Origin: Cervus elaphus
Lineage: Eukaryota > Chordata > Mammalia > Artiodactyla > Cervidae
Direction of reading: 5' to 3'
DNA length: 64,000 nucleotides
NCBI RefSeq assembly: GCF_910594005.1
Contig: NC_057829.1
Span: 55,845,001-55,909,000 of the forward strand
The notes under the pieces are model-generated. The model searched no databases. It was not told the origin of the DNA and saw only the letters and a list, made by a program, of their open reading frames with translations. Both the position numbers and the translations under genes were made by a program. Shown in pieces: positions 49,120-61,500 of this stretch. Each line of letters starts with the position of its first letter. Position 1 is the first letter of the stretch.

Positions 49120-50225
49120 TTTACCAGTCTTTTATTTTTTTTCTTCTTCTTTTTTAAATTGATGTTAACATTGTTTATAAAGTTTTATGTGTATAACATT
49201 ATAATTCAACTTATGTACACTACCAAAAGTTTCTACCCATCACCATACAGATGACCCCTTACCAATTAATTCCACATAAGAATGAAATCATTTAGTATTT
49301 GTCTTTCTCAGTCTGACTTAATTCCCTTAGCATCATATCCTCAAGGTCCATCTGTGGTGTCACAAATGGCAAGATTCCTTCTTATTTTATGGCTAAGTAG
49401 TAGTCTATTTTTAATTACTCACACAAGAACCACATCTTTATCTGTTCATTTGTTGATGGACATTTAAGTTGTTTCCATACCTTAGCTATGTAAATAGCAC
49501 TGTAGTGAACATAGTAGTGCATATATCTTTACAAATTTGTGCTTTCGTATTCTTTGGATAAATTCCCAGAAGTGCAATAGCTGAGTCGTGGTAGTTCTAT
49601 TCTTAATTTTTTGAGGAATTTCCATAGTGTTTTCCTTATTTGCATTTTCACCAATAATATATGAGGGGTCCCTTTTCTCCACATTCTCTCTATAGCATTT
49701 GTTATTTCCTGCCTTTTTGATAATAGCCACATTCCAATAGGCAATCAGGCATGATATAGGTATTAGCATTATCTTTCTGCATGTTGTCTTCTCAGGCAAG
49801 GGAAACATGCAAAAGTAAAAGGCTACACAGCAAAAGAAACCCCCCAGCAAAATGAAAAGACAGCCAACAAGGACCTACTGAATAGCATAGGGAACAATAA
49901 TAAATATTTTGTAATAAACTGTAAAGAAGAATCTGAAAAAGTATGATATGTGTGTGTAAAAGAAAGTTTTTGTCTAGTAAAAAGGCAACCTTTTGAGTGG
50001 GAAGATACTAAAATAATGTATCAGATGAGGGGTTAATAGCCAAAATATATTAAAAAAAATTCATACCACTCACCAACAAAACACTAAACAACCCGATTAA
50101 AAAACGGGCAGAGGATCTGAATATAGACATTTTTCCAGAGATGTACAGATGGCCAATAATTGACATGTGGAGAGATGTTCAATATCACTTATTCAACGCT
50201 AAATGAGATACCACTTTTCTTTTAT
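49120..50225 (-). mobile_element. Old L1 with inverted 5' part
   Basis: Positions 49120 to about 49740 are L1 in minus orientation (T-rich start, ttgttgatggacatttaagt, gttctattcttaattttttg). About 49786-50215 is L1 ORF2 in plus orientation (gatgaggggttaatagccaa, cccgattaaaaaacgggcag, ccagagatgtacagatggcc). Its inner end (aaatgagataccactt) lies close to where the minus part stops in L1 coordinates. An L1 3'UTR scrap (ggacctactgaatagcatag, 49868-49960) sits within the inverted part. Confidence 0.7.
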
Positions 50226-50295
50226 AAAGAGAACAGAACTCAAAAACAAATATCCCCCATCAGTGGAACCATACTTTGAAGAATAGGCTTTGATG

Positions 50296-50494
50296 TGATG
50301 TGATGTGAAAGTCGCTGAGTTGTGTCCGACTCTTTGCAACCCCATGGACTATACAGTCCATGGAATTCTCTAGGCCAGGATATTGGAGTGGATAGCCTTT
50401 CCCTTCTCTAGGGGATCTTCCCAACCCAGGGATTGAACCCAGGTCTCCCGCATTGCAGGCGGATTCTTCACCAGCTGAGCCACAAGGGAAGCCC
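50296..50494 (-). mobile_element. Bov-tA SINE, antisense
   Basis: Plus strand gtcgctgagttgtgtccgac, ggggatcttcccaacccagg, ttgaacccaggtctcccgca and gagccacaagggaagccc. A short (tgatg)n repeat precedes the tail end. Confidence 0.92.
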
Positions 50495-50920
50495 ACAAGT
50501 GCACAAAAGATTGCACATGAGTGTATATTTACATATTTTAACTTGAAATTTTTAAGGGGATGTGTGTTCAGCTTATTTTTGATGCATCTCTATAATCTAC
50601 ATTTTTGATCAACTGACTGTATATTAGCCCCATCTGTGCCAGATATAATATTGAGGACTTTAACGTTATAATGGAAAGAAAGTAAAGTTATGGCAGAATG
50701 TGAGTCTTGTTTGAAACATTTCAAGAAAAGCAACTGGATAAAGATGAGAAGTGCAGGTGCTTCTTAGTTTACATACATCTGTTATGTATTTGCAGTTGTA
50801 CCTGCTTTTTGTTTATTCACCAGTGAAGAGCAGCAGGCAGGGCTTTTTAAAGTTGGCTTTTGTTAGAACGTGAACTGGCTTAATTGTAACAAGATGACAG
50901 TACCTTTATTTCAGCAAGGT

Positions 50921-53563
50921 TCAGTTCAGTGGCTCAGTTGTGTCCCAACTCTGCAACCCAATGATCCGCAGCATGCCAGGCCTCCCTGTCCATCGCCAAC
51001 TCCTGCAGTCCACCCAAACCCATGTCCATTGAGTCGGTTATGCCATCCAACCATCTCATCCTCTGTCGTCCCCTTCTCCTGCCCTCAATCTTTCCCAGCA
51101 TCAGGGTCTTTTCAAATGAGTTATTTCTTCGCATCAGGTGGCCAAAGTATTGGAGTTTCAGCTTCAACATCAGTCCTTCCAATGAACACGCAGGACTGAT
51201 CTCCTTTAGGATGGACTGGTTGGATCTCCGTGCAGTCCAAGGGACTCTCAAGACTCTTCTCCAACACCACAGTTCAAAAGCATCAATACTGCGCTCAGCT
51301 TTCTTTATTGTCCAACTCTCACATCCATACATGACCACTGGAAAACCATAGCCTCGACTAGACAGACCTTTGTTGACAAAGTAATGTCTCTGCTTTTTCA
51401 TATGCTGTCTAGGTTGGTCATAACTTTCCTTCCAAGGAGTTCAGATCAGTTCAGTTCAGTCGCTCAGTCGTGTCCGACTCTTGTGACCCCATGAATCGCA
51501 GCAAGCCAGGCTTCCCTGTCCATCACCAGCTCCCAGAGTTTACTCAAACTCATGTCCATCGAGTTGGTGATGCCATCCAGCCATCTCATCCTCTGTCATC
51601 CCCTTCCCTCCTGCCCCCAATCCCTCCCAGCATCAGGGTCTTTTCCAGTGAGTCAGCTCTTTGCATGAGGTGGCCAAAGTATTGGAGTTTCAGCTTCAGC
51701 ATCAGTCCTTCCAGTTAACACACAAGACTCATCTCCTTTAGGATGGACTGGTTGGATCTCCTTGCAGTCCAGGGGATTCTCAAGAGTCTTCTCCAACAAC
51801 ACGGTTCAAAAACATCAATTCTTCAGCACTCAGCTTTCTTCACAGTCCAACTTTCAGATCCATACATGACCACTGGAAAAACTATAGCCTTGACTAGACG
51901 AACTTTTGTTGGCAAAGTAATGTCTCTGCTTTTTAATATGCTATCTAGGTTGGTCATAACTTTCCTTCCAAGGAGTAGGCATCTTTTAATTTCATGGCTG
52001 CAATCACCATCTGCAGTGATTTTGGAGCCCCAAAAAAATAAAGTCTGACACTGTTTCCACTGTTTCCCCATCTATTTCCCATGAAGTGATGGGACCAGAT
52101 GCCATTATCTTAGTTTTCTCAATGTTGAGCTTCTTTAAGCCAACTTTTTCACTCTCCTCTTTCACTTTCATCAAGAGGTTCTTTAGTAGTTCTTCACTTT
52201 CTGCCATAAGTGTGGTGTCATCTGCATATCTGAGGTTATTGATATTTCTCCCGGCAGTCTTGATTCCGGCTTGTGCTTCTTTCAGCCCAGCGTTTCTCAT
52301 GATATACTCTGCATATAAGTTAAATAAGCAGGGAGACAATATACAGCCTTGGCGTACTCCTTTCCCTATTTGGAACCCGTCTGTTGTTCCATGTCCGGTT
52401 CTAACTGTTGCTTCCTGACCTGCATACAAGCTTCTCAAGAGGCAGGTCAGGTGGTCTGTCCTCTTTCAGAGGCCTCTTTCAGAGGCCATCATCTCGTTCA
52501 GAATTTTCCAGTTTGTTGTGATCCACACAGTCAAAGGCTTTGGCATAGTCAGTAAAGCAGAAATAGATGTTTTTCTGGAACTCTTTTGCTTTTTTGATGA
52601 TCCAGCGGATGTTGGCAATTTGATCTCTGGTTCCTCTGCCTTTTCTAAAACCAGCTTGAACATCTGGAAGTTCACGATTCATGTATTGTGAAAGCCTGGC
52701 TTGAAGAATTTTGAGCATTACTTTACTAGCGTGTGAGATGAGTGCAGTTGTGTGGTAGTTTGAGCCTTCTTTGGCATTGGAATGAAAACTGACCTTTTCC
52801 AGTCCTGTGGCCACTGCTGAGTTTTCCAAATTTGCTGGCATATTGAGTGCAGCACTTTCACAGCATCATCTTTCAGGATTTGAAATAGCTCAGCTGGAAT
52901 TCCGTCACCTACACTAGCTTTGTTCGTAGTGAGGCTTTCTAAGGCCCACTTGACTTCACATTCCAAGATGTCTGGCTCTAGGTGAGTGATCACACCATCT
53001 TGATTATCTGGGTCATGAAGATCTTTTTTTGTGTAGTTCTTCTGTGTATTCTTGCCACCTCTTAATATCTTCTGCTTCTGTTAGGTCCATACCATTTCTG
53101 TCCTTTATTGAGAGTAAGCGTCTTTTAATTTCATGGCTGCAGTCACCATCTGCAGTGATTTTGGAGCCCAGAAAAATAAAGTCTGACACTGTGTCCACTG
53201 TTTCCCCATCTATTTCCCATGAAGTGATGGGACCAGATGCCATGATCTTAGTTTTCTAATGTTAAGCTTTAAGCCAACTTTTCACTCTCCTCTTTCACTT
53301 TCACCAAGAGACTCTTTAGTTCTTCTTCACTTTCTGCCATAAGGGTGGTGTTATCTGCATATTTGAGGTTATTGATATTTCTCCCGGCAATCTTGAGTCC
53401 AGCTTGTGCTTCTCCCAGCCCAGCGTTCCTCATGATGTATTCTGCATATAACTTAAATAATCAGGGTGACAATATACAGCCTTGACATACTCCTTTCCCT
53501 ATTTGGAACCAGTCTGTTGTTCCATGTCCAGTTCTAACTGTTGCTTCCTGACCTGCATACAGG
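50921..53563 (-). mobile_element. BovB LINE (outer element) interrupted by a second BovB
   Basis: The whole block is flanked by a perfect 12-base direct repeat, tttcagcaaggt (50909-50920 and 53564-53575). The outer element consists of 50921-51440, ending ...cttccaaggag, and about 53109-53563, starting agtaagcgtcttttaatttc; these are adjacent in normal BovB. The sequence between is a second BovB. The outer element encodes minus-strand remnants of the BovB RT region and C-terminal segment (CESWTIKKAE, LWCWRRVLRVPWTARRSNQS), all broken. Confidence 0.88.
51441..53108 (-). mobile_element. Inner BovB LINE nested in another BovB
   Basis: Begins with a fresh BovB 3' terminus (cagttcagttcagtcgctca) and runs through the RT region in minus orientation. 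Reading-frame remnants include LRYADDTTLMAESEE (RT YADD box), GVRQGCILSPCLFNLYAEYI and KWALESLTTNKAS, interrupted by frameshifts. It ends near gtcctttatt where the outer element resumes. Confidence 0.88.
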
Positions 53564-53575
53564 TTTCAGCAAGGT

Positions 53576-56500
53576 GGTCAGTTATAAATACAAAAGCCAA
53601 TAGTTTTAATTAATAAATATTTTATAACAGTAACTTGTTATAAAATACCATTTTAAAAAATGGTCCCTAATCACAGACATGTTACCAAGAAACGATGGAA
53701 CTCATGAAGAAAACTCTTAAGGGATACAGGAAACTAAAGCCTGGACTACGTCAAGGGAGATGTGGTCAAATTCTTCCCCAATTTATGAATTTAACAAAAT
53801 CCAAAACAATGTATGTATTATTGTTTGTGTTTAGTTTTGCTTTTAGGCTTCATATTTTGAAAGAAAAAAGTTGAGACTAGCTAGGGAATTTTGTAGGGAA
53901 ACACTGGGAGGGACTTGGAATGGTGATTATTATGATTATTACAGAGTACAACAGAAATCTAGTAGCTAAAACAGTGTATAATTGGTACAGAAATCCATGT
54001 AGATGAATAAAAGAGCTGGGAGTCCGGAACACTCCAGTTACAAGAAGTGGTGACCAGATTGTTCAGTTAGTGGCATTGGAACAACTGGTTACTAGCAGGA
54101 GAGGCAGGACAGCATAGTACAGTAAAGTGCAAAGACTGAAGACATGCTACCCAACCTGCTAGTACTTACTGCCCATGACTTTGGGCAAATGACATAACCA
54201 CTCTGCGTCACTTCTCTTCTCCCTGTAGTGTTATTGCAAGGGTTAAGTAGATTGAAATTTGTCAAAGGCTCAGAGCAGAACCTGTCAGGTAGAATGTTCC
54301 TACTAAGTATCAGCTATAATTCTGTCATTTAGGGAAAAAAGTTCACTGCCTATCTCATACCCAGGACACACACATCATAAATTCAAGTGGATTAAAGAGT
54401 TATTTTTTAAAAAGATTGGATTGGAAAAGACCTAAACATAGTCACCAAAGCCAGAAAATAGAAAAGCTTGATCAGTTTGTCTCTATAAAAATCTAGTGTT
54501 AGAGAAGTACAACAAGGAAGGTACATTTGCAATGCATATTCCAGCGAGGTTTAACATTCTTGACTTTTTTAAGAGATTGCTTTTAAAAAACAAATATGCA
54601 GCATGACAAATACTGCTAGTGTCCATCCAGATTCTTTTTACCAGGTGGTACCCCCTCCCCCGCAGCTGCTGCAGATATTGGGTATTACTTTTTTACCCTC
54701 CCCCTCCCCCCGAGATTGTCCAGGGCTGATTGTCCCAGAAGTGTGCGGGAAGGTTTGCCCCCACCCCTGGAGCTGGCCCATGGTGGACGCCTGATGCAGG
54801 GCATTACAGCTTGCCCTTCTGGTCTCTGTGGTGCACTTTATGCTTCTGAGCTCCCCATGAAACTAGGTCTAGGGGAGACTTCTGAAACCACCTCCGTGCC
54901 CTTCTCGTGCCCTGTCCTGTTTCCCTCAGTCCCTTATAGCGAACTCTCAAGAAATCACACAAGAATCCTCAAGTGCCACTTCCAGGGAACCTGACTTAAT
55001 AGAAAACTGAGCAAAGAAGATTGATCCAGAAAAATGCTCAACAAACCTGAAGATGCTGAACGTTTTTTTAGTAATCGGGAAAATCATCAAAAATACATCT
55101 TTCCATTGCTGATTGGGTTGGAAAAACAAAAGATTATTTATAAAATGAGTATTTTCTTGATTGTGGGGAAAGGCTAAGAGATAATTTGATACCAGCCTTA
55201 TAGATACTTCTATAAATGTATTTCTTCAGAAATAACTGGTTAGGTGCAAAGGAGGCATGGGTAAGGATAGTCATTGCAACAATGTCTAAAATGGGAAAAT
55301 GGAAGCAACCTAGATGCCCAATAATGATAGGATGAGTTACACGATCCATTGTATATTGAAACAAGACTATCATTTATAAAAATGTCTAGAATAAGTTGTT
55401 CACTTGACAATAAAGTTATAAAGCTAAGTATATGGTGCCCATATGTGCACAGAAGTAATCAGTGCCATGAAATTAGGGTTACAAGGAATGTTTGTTTTCT
55501 TCATTATTCATTTTCATAATTGGCTTATTAATGAGCATGTGTTGCTTGTTCAAGGGGAGAAGCCATTTTTTTCATTTAGGAGGTAAAGGTAGCATGATAG
55601 ATGTTATGACACGGAGAAAAAAATGTACAGCAGGAACACACGAGACTAAAAAGTCCCAGTAAGGATCAAGGATGGCTTTCTGGAGGACGAACAGCTACCC
55701 TGAAAGGGAGGAATGAGGAAAAATTATGCAGTGGGGTGGGAAGAAGAGCCTTTCAGGGGGTTGACACAGTATATGAGAACAAAAGCTAGTGCCTAGTTTT
55801 TTTTTTTTAAGAAACTGAAAATTCAGTTGAGTTGAAATTTACTGTTTAGCTAGGAAAGTCATGAGAAATAGATGAGAACAAAGAGTTAACAGCAGCCAGA
55901 TTTCAAGAGTTTTTAAATGTTAAGGCATTTTTATTTCATCCTGAGAGCAATGGGCAGTCACTGAAAATTTTTGTAGAGAAGAATGACCAGATTTGCATTT
56001 TAGAAAAATCACCCTGGCTGCAACTTGCAGAACAGACTGGAGGAAAGTTAAGCTGAGGCATTTGAGTAACCAGGGAGATGACAGTTTGAACTAGGAGTGG
56101 CCCCAAGGACAAGAGGAAATGGACAGATAACAGAGCCCCTTAGGTAGTATTCTTGGTAAGCAGTCCTGGGGTTATTTGAAAGAGGGATGAGGCAAAGGGC
56201 AAGTCGACAACAACTTCCAAGACTCTCCATTGGCCAGTGGGACGTTCACCGATAAAAGAACTCAAGTGACAGACTGCAGGCAAAGAGCTGGCTCAGGTTG
56301 GAAGACAGCTTATAAATGTTGACCACCTGTGTGACAGAAACAAAGGTTTTGCCTCAAGTGTTTATCTTCTCAAGTAGCAAAGGTCACTGAGTTGCCCTTG
56401 TTAAAATGAAACTTACTCCGTGTTGATTCTCATGCCCCCTACTTCGTACTAGTGCAAATCTTTATATGCAGGAACAAAAAAAGTGTTTTAATCCCTTACT

Positions 56501-57236
56501 TCTTTACCTTCCAGTTCTTGTGGGGAAGGGAACTTGAGGAAGACATAGAAAACTCGGCCACATAATAACACACCCAAGTTGTGCTGTGGGAGACGTCAGT
56601 GTAGCAAGGGAGATGCTGCCTGTGTAGTAGGTACTTTGCTTAGAGTAAATGGAAGGATCCTGAACCATAAAGATCTGATGGGTTAGAGCCAGCAGGATTC
56701 CCTAGGGAGGGCAGGGGGTGGCAGAAGGGTATTGAGAGGGACGGATATAACAGAATGAAGCTCCCGAGGCCCCCAGGAGGTGGATGCTACAAATTGTTCA
56801 GAGACCAGATAGAAAAGGCACAGAAATATTTCACACCATTCTCACAACTCCATGATCAGCTAACTGAAGGATCTTCTGGTTATGGGTTGTGCCTGCACGC
56901 ACTCAAAGTGTTGGCGACATAGCTGAGAGGTGATGAGTATCATACTATCTAAAGTGGTTTTTGGTAGGGGTACCAGTGCAGATGTTTTACACTGGCCTTC
57001 AAACATTTCCAGAAGTGGCAAACTTCCCCCATAACCTTGCCCTTTTCTACATTCTCTCTGCTGCCTAGAGCACCGTACTTTAATAACTCCAGTTTATCCT
57101 TCAGACTCCTCCGGGAAGGTCCCCACCTCAAAGAAGTCTTTGTAGAAACTCCCTCCCCTGCCTCCCCCATCAAATGATGGGCCTGCAAAGCTTAGACTCT
57201 TAGCATGCTATGCTTGTTACTTCATTGTACTTACTA
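53576..57236. other. Intergenic sequence between RPP30 and ANKRD1, old repeats only
   Basis: A decayed MIR at about 54165-54335 (ttgggcaaatgacataacca). Weak L1-like remnants near 54350-54600 and 55240-55440 (tggaagcaacctagatgccc). C-rich runs at 54650-54715. Another copy of the unnamed ancient repeat at about 55650-56290 (aaatcaccctggctgcaact). No gene recognised; open frames at 54603-54994 are compositional. Confidence 0.45.
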
Positions 57237-58960
57237 CAGATTGTTCAGGTCACTGCAGTCGCTCAGTCGTGTCCAACTGCGACCCCATGAATTGCAGCAC
57301 GCCAGGCCTCCCTGTACATCACCAACTCCCGGAGTTTACTCAAACTCATGTCTATTGAGTCGGTGATGCCATCCAGCCATCTCATCCTCTGTTGTTCCCT
57401 TCTCCTCCTGTCCCCAATCCCTCCCAGCATCAGGGTCTTTTCCAGTGAGTCAGCTCTTCACATGAGGTGGCCAAAGTATTGGAGTTTCAGCTTCAGCGTC
57501 AGTCCTTCCAGTTAACACACAAGACTTATCTCCTTTAGGGTGGACTGGTTGGATCTCCTTGCCACCCAAGGGACTCTCAAGAGTCTTCTCCAACACCACA
57601 ACATCAATTTTTCGGTGCTCAGCTTTCTTCACAGTCCAACTCTCACATCCATACATGAGCACTGGAAAAACCATAGCCTTGACTAGATGGACCTTTGTTG
57701 GCAAAGTAATGTCTCTGCTTTCTAATATGCTATCTAGGTTGGTCATAACTTTCCTTCCAAGGAGTAGGCATCTTTTAATTTCATGGCTGCAATCACCATC
57801 TGCAGTGATTTTGAAGCTCAGAAAAATAAAGTCTGACACTGTTTCCACTGTTTCCCCATCTATTTCCCATGAAGTGATGGGACCAGATGCCATGATCTTA
57901 GTTTTGTGAATGTTGAGCTTTAAGCCAACTTTTTGACTCTCCTCTTTCACTTTCATCAAGAGGCTTTTTAGTTCCTCTTCACTTTCTGTCATAAGGATGG
58001 TATCATCTGCATATCTGAGGTTATTGATATTTCTGCCGGCAATCTTGAGTCCAGCTTATCCTTCTTCCAGCCCAGTGTTTCTCATGATGTACTCTGCATA
58101 TAAGTTGGATAAGCAGGGTGACAATATACAGCCTTGGCGTACTCCTTTCCCTATTTGGAACCAGTCTGTTGTTCCATGTCCAGTTCTAACTGTTGCTTCC
58201 TGACCTGCATACAGGTTTCTCAAGAGGCAGGTCAGGTGGTCTGGTATTCCCATCTCCTTCAGAATTTTCCACAGTTTATTGTGATCCACACAGTCAAAGG
58301 CTTTGGCATAGTCAATAAAGCAGAAATAGATGTTTTTCTGGAACACTCTTGCTTTTTCGATGATCCAGCAGATGTTAGCAACTTGATCTCTGGTTCCTCT
58401 GCCTTTTCTAAAACCAGCTTGAACATTTGGAAGTTCACAGTTCACGTATTGCTGAAGCCTGGCTTGGAGAATTTTGAGCATTACTTTACTAGCGTGTGAG
58501 ATGAATGCAACTGTGCGGTCATTTGAGCATTCTTTGGCATTGCCTTTCTTTGGGATTGGAATGAAAACTGACCTTTTCCAGTCCTGTGGCCTCTGCTGAG
58601 TTTTCCAAATTTGCTGGCATATTGAGTGCAGCACTTTCACAGCATCATCTTTCAGGATTTGAAATAGCTCAGCTGGAATTCCATCACCTCCACTAGCTTT
58701 GTTCATAGTGATGCTTTCTAATGCCCACTTGACTTCACATTCCAGGATGTCTGGCTCTAGGTGAGTGATCACACCATCGTGATTATCTGGGTCATGAAGA
58801 TCTTTTTTGTACAGTTCTTCTGTGTATTCTTGCCACCTCTTAATATCTTCTGCTTCTGTTAGGTCCATACCATTTCTGTCCTTTATCAAACCCATCTTTG
58901 CATGAAATGTTCCCTTGGTGTCTCTAATTTTCTTGAAGAGATCTCTAATCTAGGCCGAGA

Positions 58961-59230
58961 CAAGCTACCACATGCCCGAGGTCAGGGGCAGCGGCCAAGT
59001 GGAGCTACCCCACACCCCGAGGTCAGGGGCGGCTGCCAAGAGGAGCAACCCCACCTCCAAGGAGCGGTGGCTGCCCAGGCACAGGAGGGCCAAGAGGAGC
59101 TACTCCACGTTCAAGGTCAGGAGGGGCGGCCGTGAGGAGATACCCCTCGTCCAAGGTAAGGAGCAGAGGCTGCGCTTTGCTGGAGCAGCCATAAAGAGAT
59201 ACCCCAAGTCCAAGTTAAGAGAAACCCAAG
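58961..59230 (+). repeat. BovB 5'UTR tandem repeats (GC-rich)
   Basis: About six imperfect units of roughly 40-58 bases, each starting like caagaggagctaccccac and containing caaggtcaggagcggcggc-like sequence. CpG-rich compared with everything around it. This is the 5' end of the inverted BovB half and is seldom retained in truncated copies. Confidence 0.8.
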
Positions 59231-59689
59231 TAAGACGGTAATTGTTGCAGGAGGGCATCAGAGGGCAGACACACTAAAACCATAATCACAGAAAACTAGC
59301 CAATCTGATCGCACAGACCACGGTCTTGTCTAACTCAATGAAACTAAGCCATGCCGTGTGGGGCCACCCAAGACAGTCAGGTCATGGTGGACAGGTCTGA
59401 CAGAATGTGGTCCACTGGAGAAGGGAATGGCAAACCACTTCAGTATTCTTGACTTGAGAACCCCATGAACAGTATGAAAAGGTAAAATGATAGGATACTG
59501 AAAGAGGAACTCCCCAGGTCAGTAGGTGCCCAATATGCTACTGGAGATCAGTGGAGAAATAACTCCAGGAAGAATGAAGGGATGGAGCCAAAGCAAAAAC
59601 AATACCCAGTTGTGGATGTGACTGGTGATAGAAGCAAGGTCTGATGCTGTAAAGAGCAATATTGCATAGGAACCCGGAATGTTAGGTCC

Positions 59690-60267
59690 ATGAATCAAGG
59701 CAAATTGGAAGTGGTCAAACAGGAGGTGGCAAGAGTGAATGTCGACATTCTAGGAATCAGCGAACTAAAATGGACTGGAATGGGTGAATTTAACTCAGAT
59801 GACCATTATATCTACTACTGTGGGCAGGAATCCCTTAGAAGAAATGGAGTAGCCATGATGGTCAACAAGAGAGTCTGAAATGCGGTACTTGGATGCAATC
59901 TCAAAAAAATGACAGAATGATCTCTGTTCGTTTCCAAGGCAAACCATTCAACATCACAGTAATCCAAGCCTATGCCCCAACCAGTAACGCTGAAGAAGCT
60001 GAAGTTAAACAGTTCTATGAAGACCTACAAGACCTTTTAGCACTAACACCCAAAAAAGATGCCCTTTTCATTATAGGGGACTGGAATGCAAAAGTAGGAA
60101 GTCAAGAAACACCTGGAGTAACAGGCACATTTGGCCTTGGAGTACAGAATGAAGCAGGGCAAAGGCTAATAGAGTTTTGCCAAGAGAACGCACTGGTTGT
60201 AGCAAACACCCTCTTCCAACAACACAAGAGAAGACTCTACAGATGGTCAACACCGAAATCAGATTGA
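59690..60267 (+). pseudogene. BovB endonuclease domain (decayed, two frame pieces)
   Basis: Two open pieces, 59690-59878 and 59893-60267, form the APE-like endonuclease of BovB. Visible family motifs are GISELKWTG, IQAYAPTSN, FIIGDWNAKVG and NEAGQRLIEF. A TGA in place of an arginine codon (CpG decay) separates them, and a frameshift follows. The domain would nick target DNA in an active element; this copy cannot. The linker continues at 60177-60745 in a shifted frame. Confidence 0.85.
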
Positions 60268-60812
60268 TTATATTCTTTGCAGCCAAAGATGGAGAAGCTC
60301 TATACAGTCAGCAAAAACAAGACTTGGAGCTGACTATGGCTCAGATCATGAACTCCTTATTGCCAAATTCAGACTTAAAGAAAGTAGGGAAAACCACTAG
60401 ACCATTCAGGTATGACCTAAATCAAATCCCTTATGACTATGCAGTGGAAGTGAGAAATAGATTTAAGGGACTAGATCTGATAGACAGAGTGCCCGATGAA
60501 ATATGGACGGAGGTTTGTGACATTGTACAGGAGACAGGGATCAAGACCATCCCCATGGAAAAGAAATGCAAAAAGGCAAAATGGCTGTCTGAGGAGGCCT
60601 TACAAATAGCTGTGAAACAAAGAGAAGTGAAAAGCAAAGGAGAAAGGGAAAGATATTTCCATTTGAATGCAGAGTTCCAAAGAATAGCCAGGAGAGATAA
60701 GAAAGCCTTCCTCAGCAATCAGTGCAAAGAAATAGAGGAAAATTGCAGATTGTTACCATGTATTTATTTCTGTGATCACTTCTTTAATATTCCTAGGAAG
60801 TCCTAAGAATAG

Positions 60813-61017
60813 GGGGCTTCCCAGGTGGCTCGGTGGTAAAAATCCACTTGCTAAGGCAGGAGATGAAGGTTCGATCCCTGGGTCAGGAAGATCCCCTGAA
60901 GAAGAAAATAGAACCCACTCCAGTATTCTTGCCTGGGAAATCCCATGACAGAAGATCCTGGCAGGTTACAGTCCATGGGGTCACAAAGAGCTGGACACGA
61001 CTTAGCGACCAACAACA
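60813..61017 (+). mobile_element. Bov-tA SINE
   Basis: gggcttcccaggtggctcgg, B box ggttcgatccc, then cccactccagtattcttgcc, ggacacgacttagcgacc and an (aac)n tail. Confidence 0.9.
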
Positions 61018-61364
61018 ATCCCAGGAAGGCAGGGCAGGGACAATCTGGTTTGCTCATCACAGGTCATAGCACCTGACCTAGCATGTGATAAAATCGCTCT
61101 CTTTGGAGGTCAACAATCATTGGCCAGGTGCATTTTTTTCTTGGGCAGCTTTGACACTAGTAGCTGGTGTCCACAATAATTGTTAAACCTCAAGATTAGT
61201 TAAACCCCAGTGGGAACGTTTTAAGGAATCATTAACTTGTAGTAAACATTTTGCCCACCAGAGGTCCCTTTCTCCCCATCACTGGAGCCAAAGAGCTTGA
61301 ACTCCTTGTGTATCTTCATGGTTTTCATAGCCATGCTGCTCATTGAAGACTGGTATACCACCAC
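61018..61364. other. Intergenic sequence just downstream of ANKRD1
   Basis: No gene or young repeat. It separates the SINE at 60813-61017 from a MER5-like remnant. Confidence 0.35.
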
Positions 61365-61500
61365 CTTTGCATTGCCCAGGGGCTTGTCAGTAATGCAGAT
61401 CTCAGTCCCCACCCACACTGGAGGAATCAGAATCTGCATTTTAGCAAGATTCTCAGGTGATCTGTGTACACATGCAATACTGCGAAGTGCAGCTCTACAG
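61365..61500. repeat. MER5-like DNA transposon remnant
   Basis: tgcccaggggcttgtcagta, gaatcagaatctgcatttta and gcaagattctcaggtgatct resemble the MER5/Charlie group. Confidence 0.55.

Larger units (their letters stand above)
57246..60745 (-). mobile_element. Nearly complete BovB LINE with inverted 5' half
   Basis: A 3.5 kb insertion flanked by the 9-base repeat cagattgtt (57237-57245 and 60746-60754). Positions 57246-58951 are the 3' half in minus orientation: RT domain (58895-58056, with motif CFIDYAKAFDCVDH and GVRQGCILSPCL), YADD box just after an in-frame stop near 58060, and the 3' tail. Positions 58952-60745 are the 5' half in plus orientation: 5'UTR repeats, then the APE-type endonuclease (ELKWTGMG, IQAYAPTSNAEEAE, GDWNAKVG) and the linker to RT (KWLSEEALQIA, SNQCKEIEEN). 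The two halves together cover almost the whole element, missing only about 20 bases at the breakpoint. Stops (for example the TGA at 59876-59878) and a frameshift near 60267 make it inactive. Confidence 0.92.

Noticed and set aside
58902..59241. Overlapping plus-strand open frames with Gln/Gly/Arg-rich repeats
   Set aside because: They are translations of the BovB 5'UTR tandem repeats, upstream of the element's coding region.
10661..61017. tRNA-like A and B boxes at several places
   Set aside because: All sit in Bov-tA SINE heads; none folds as an independent tRNA gene in its context.
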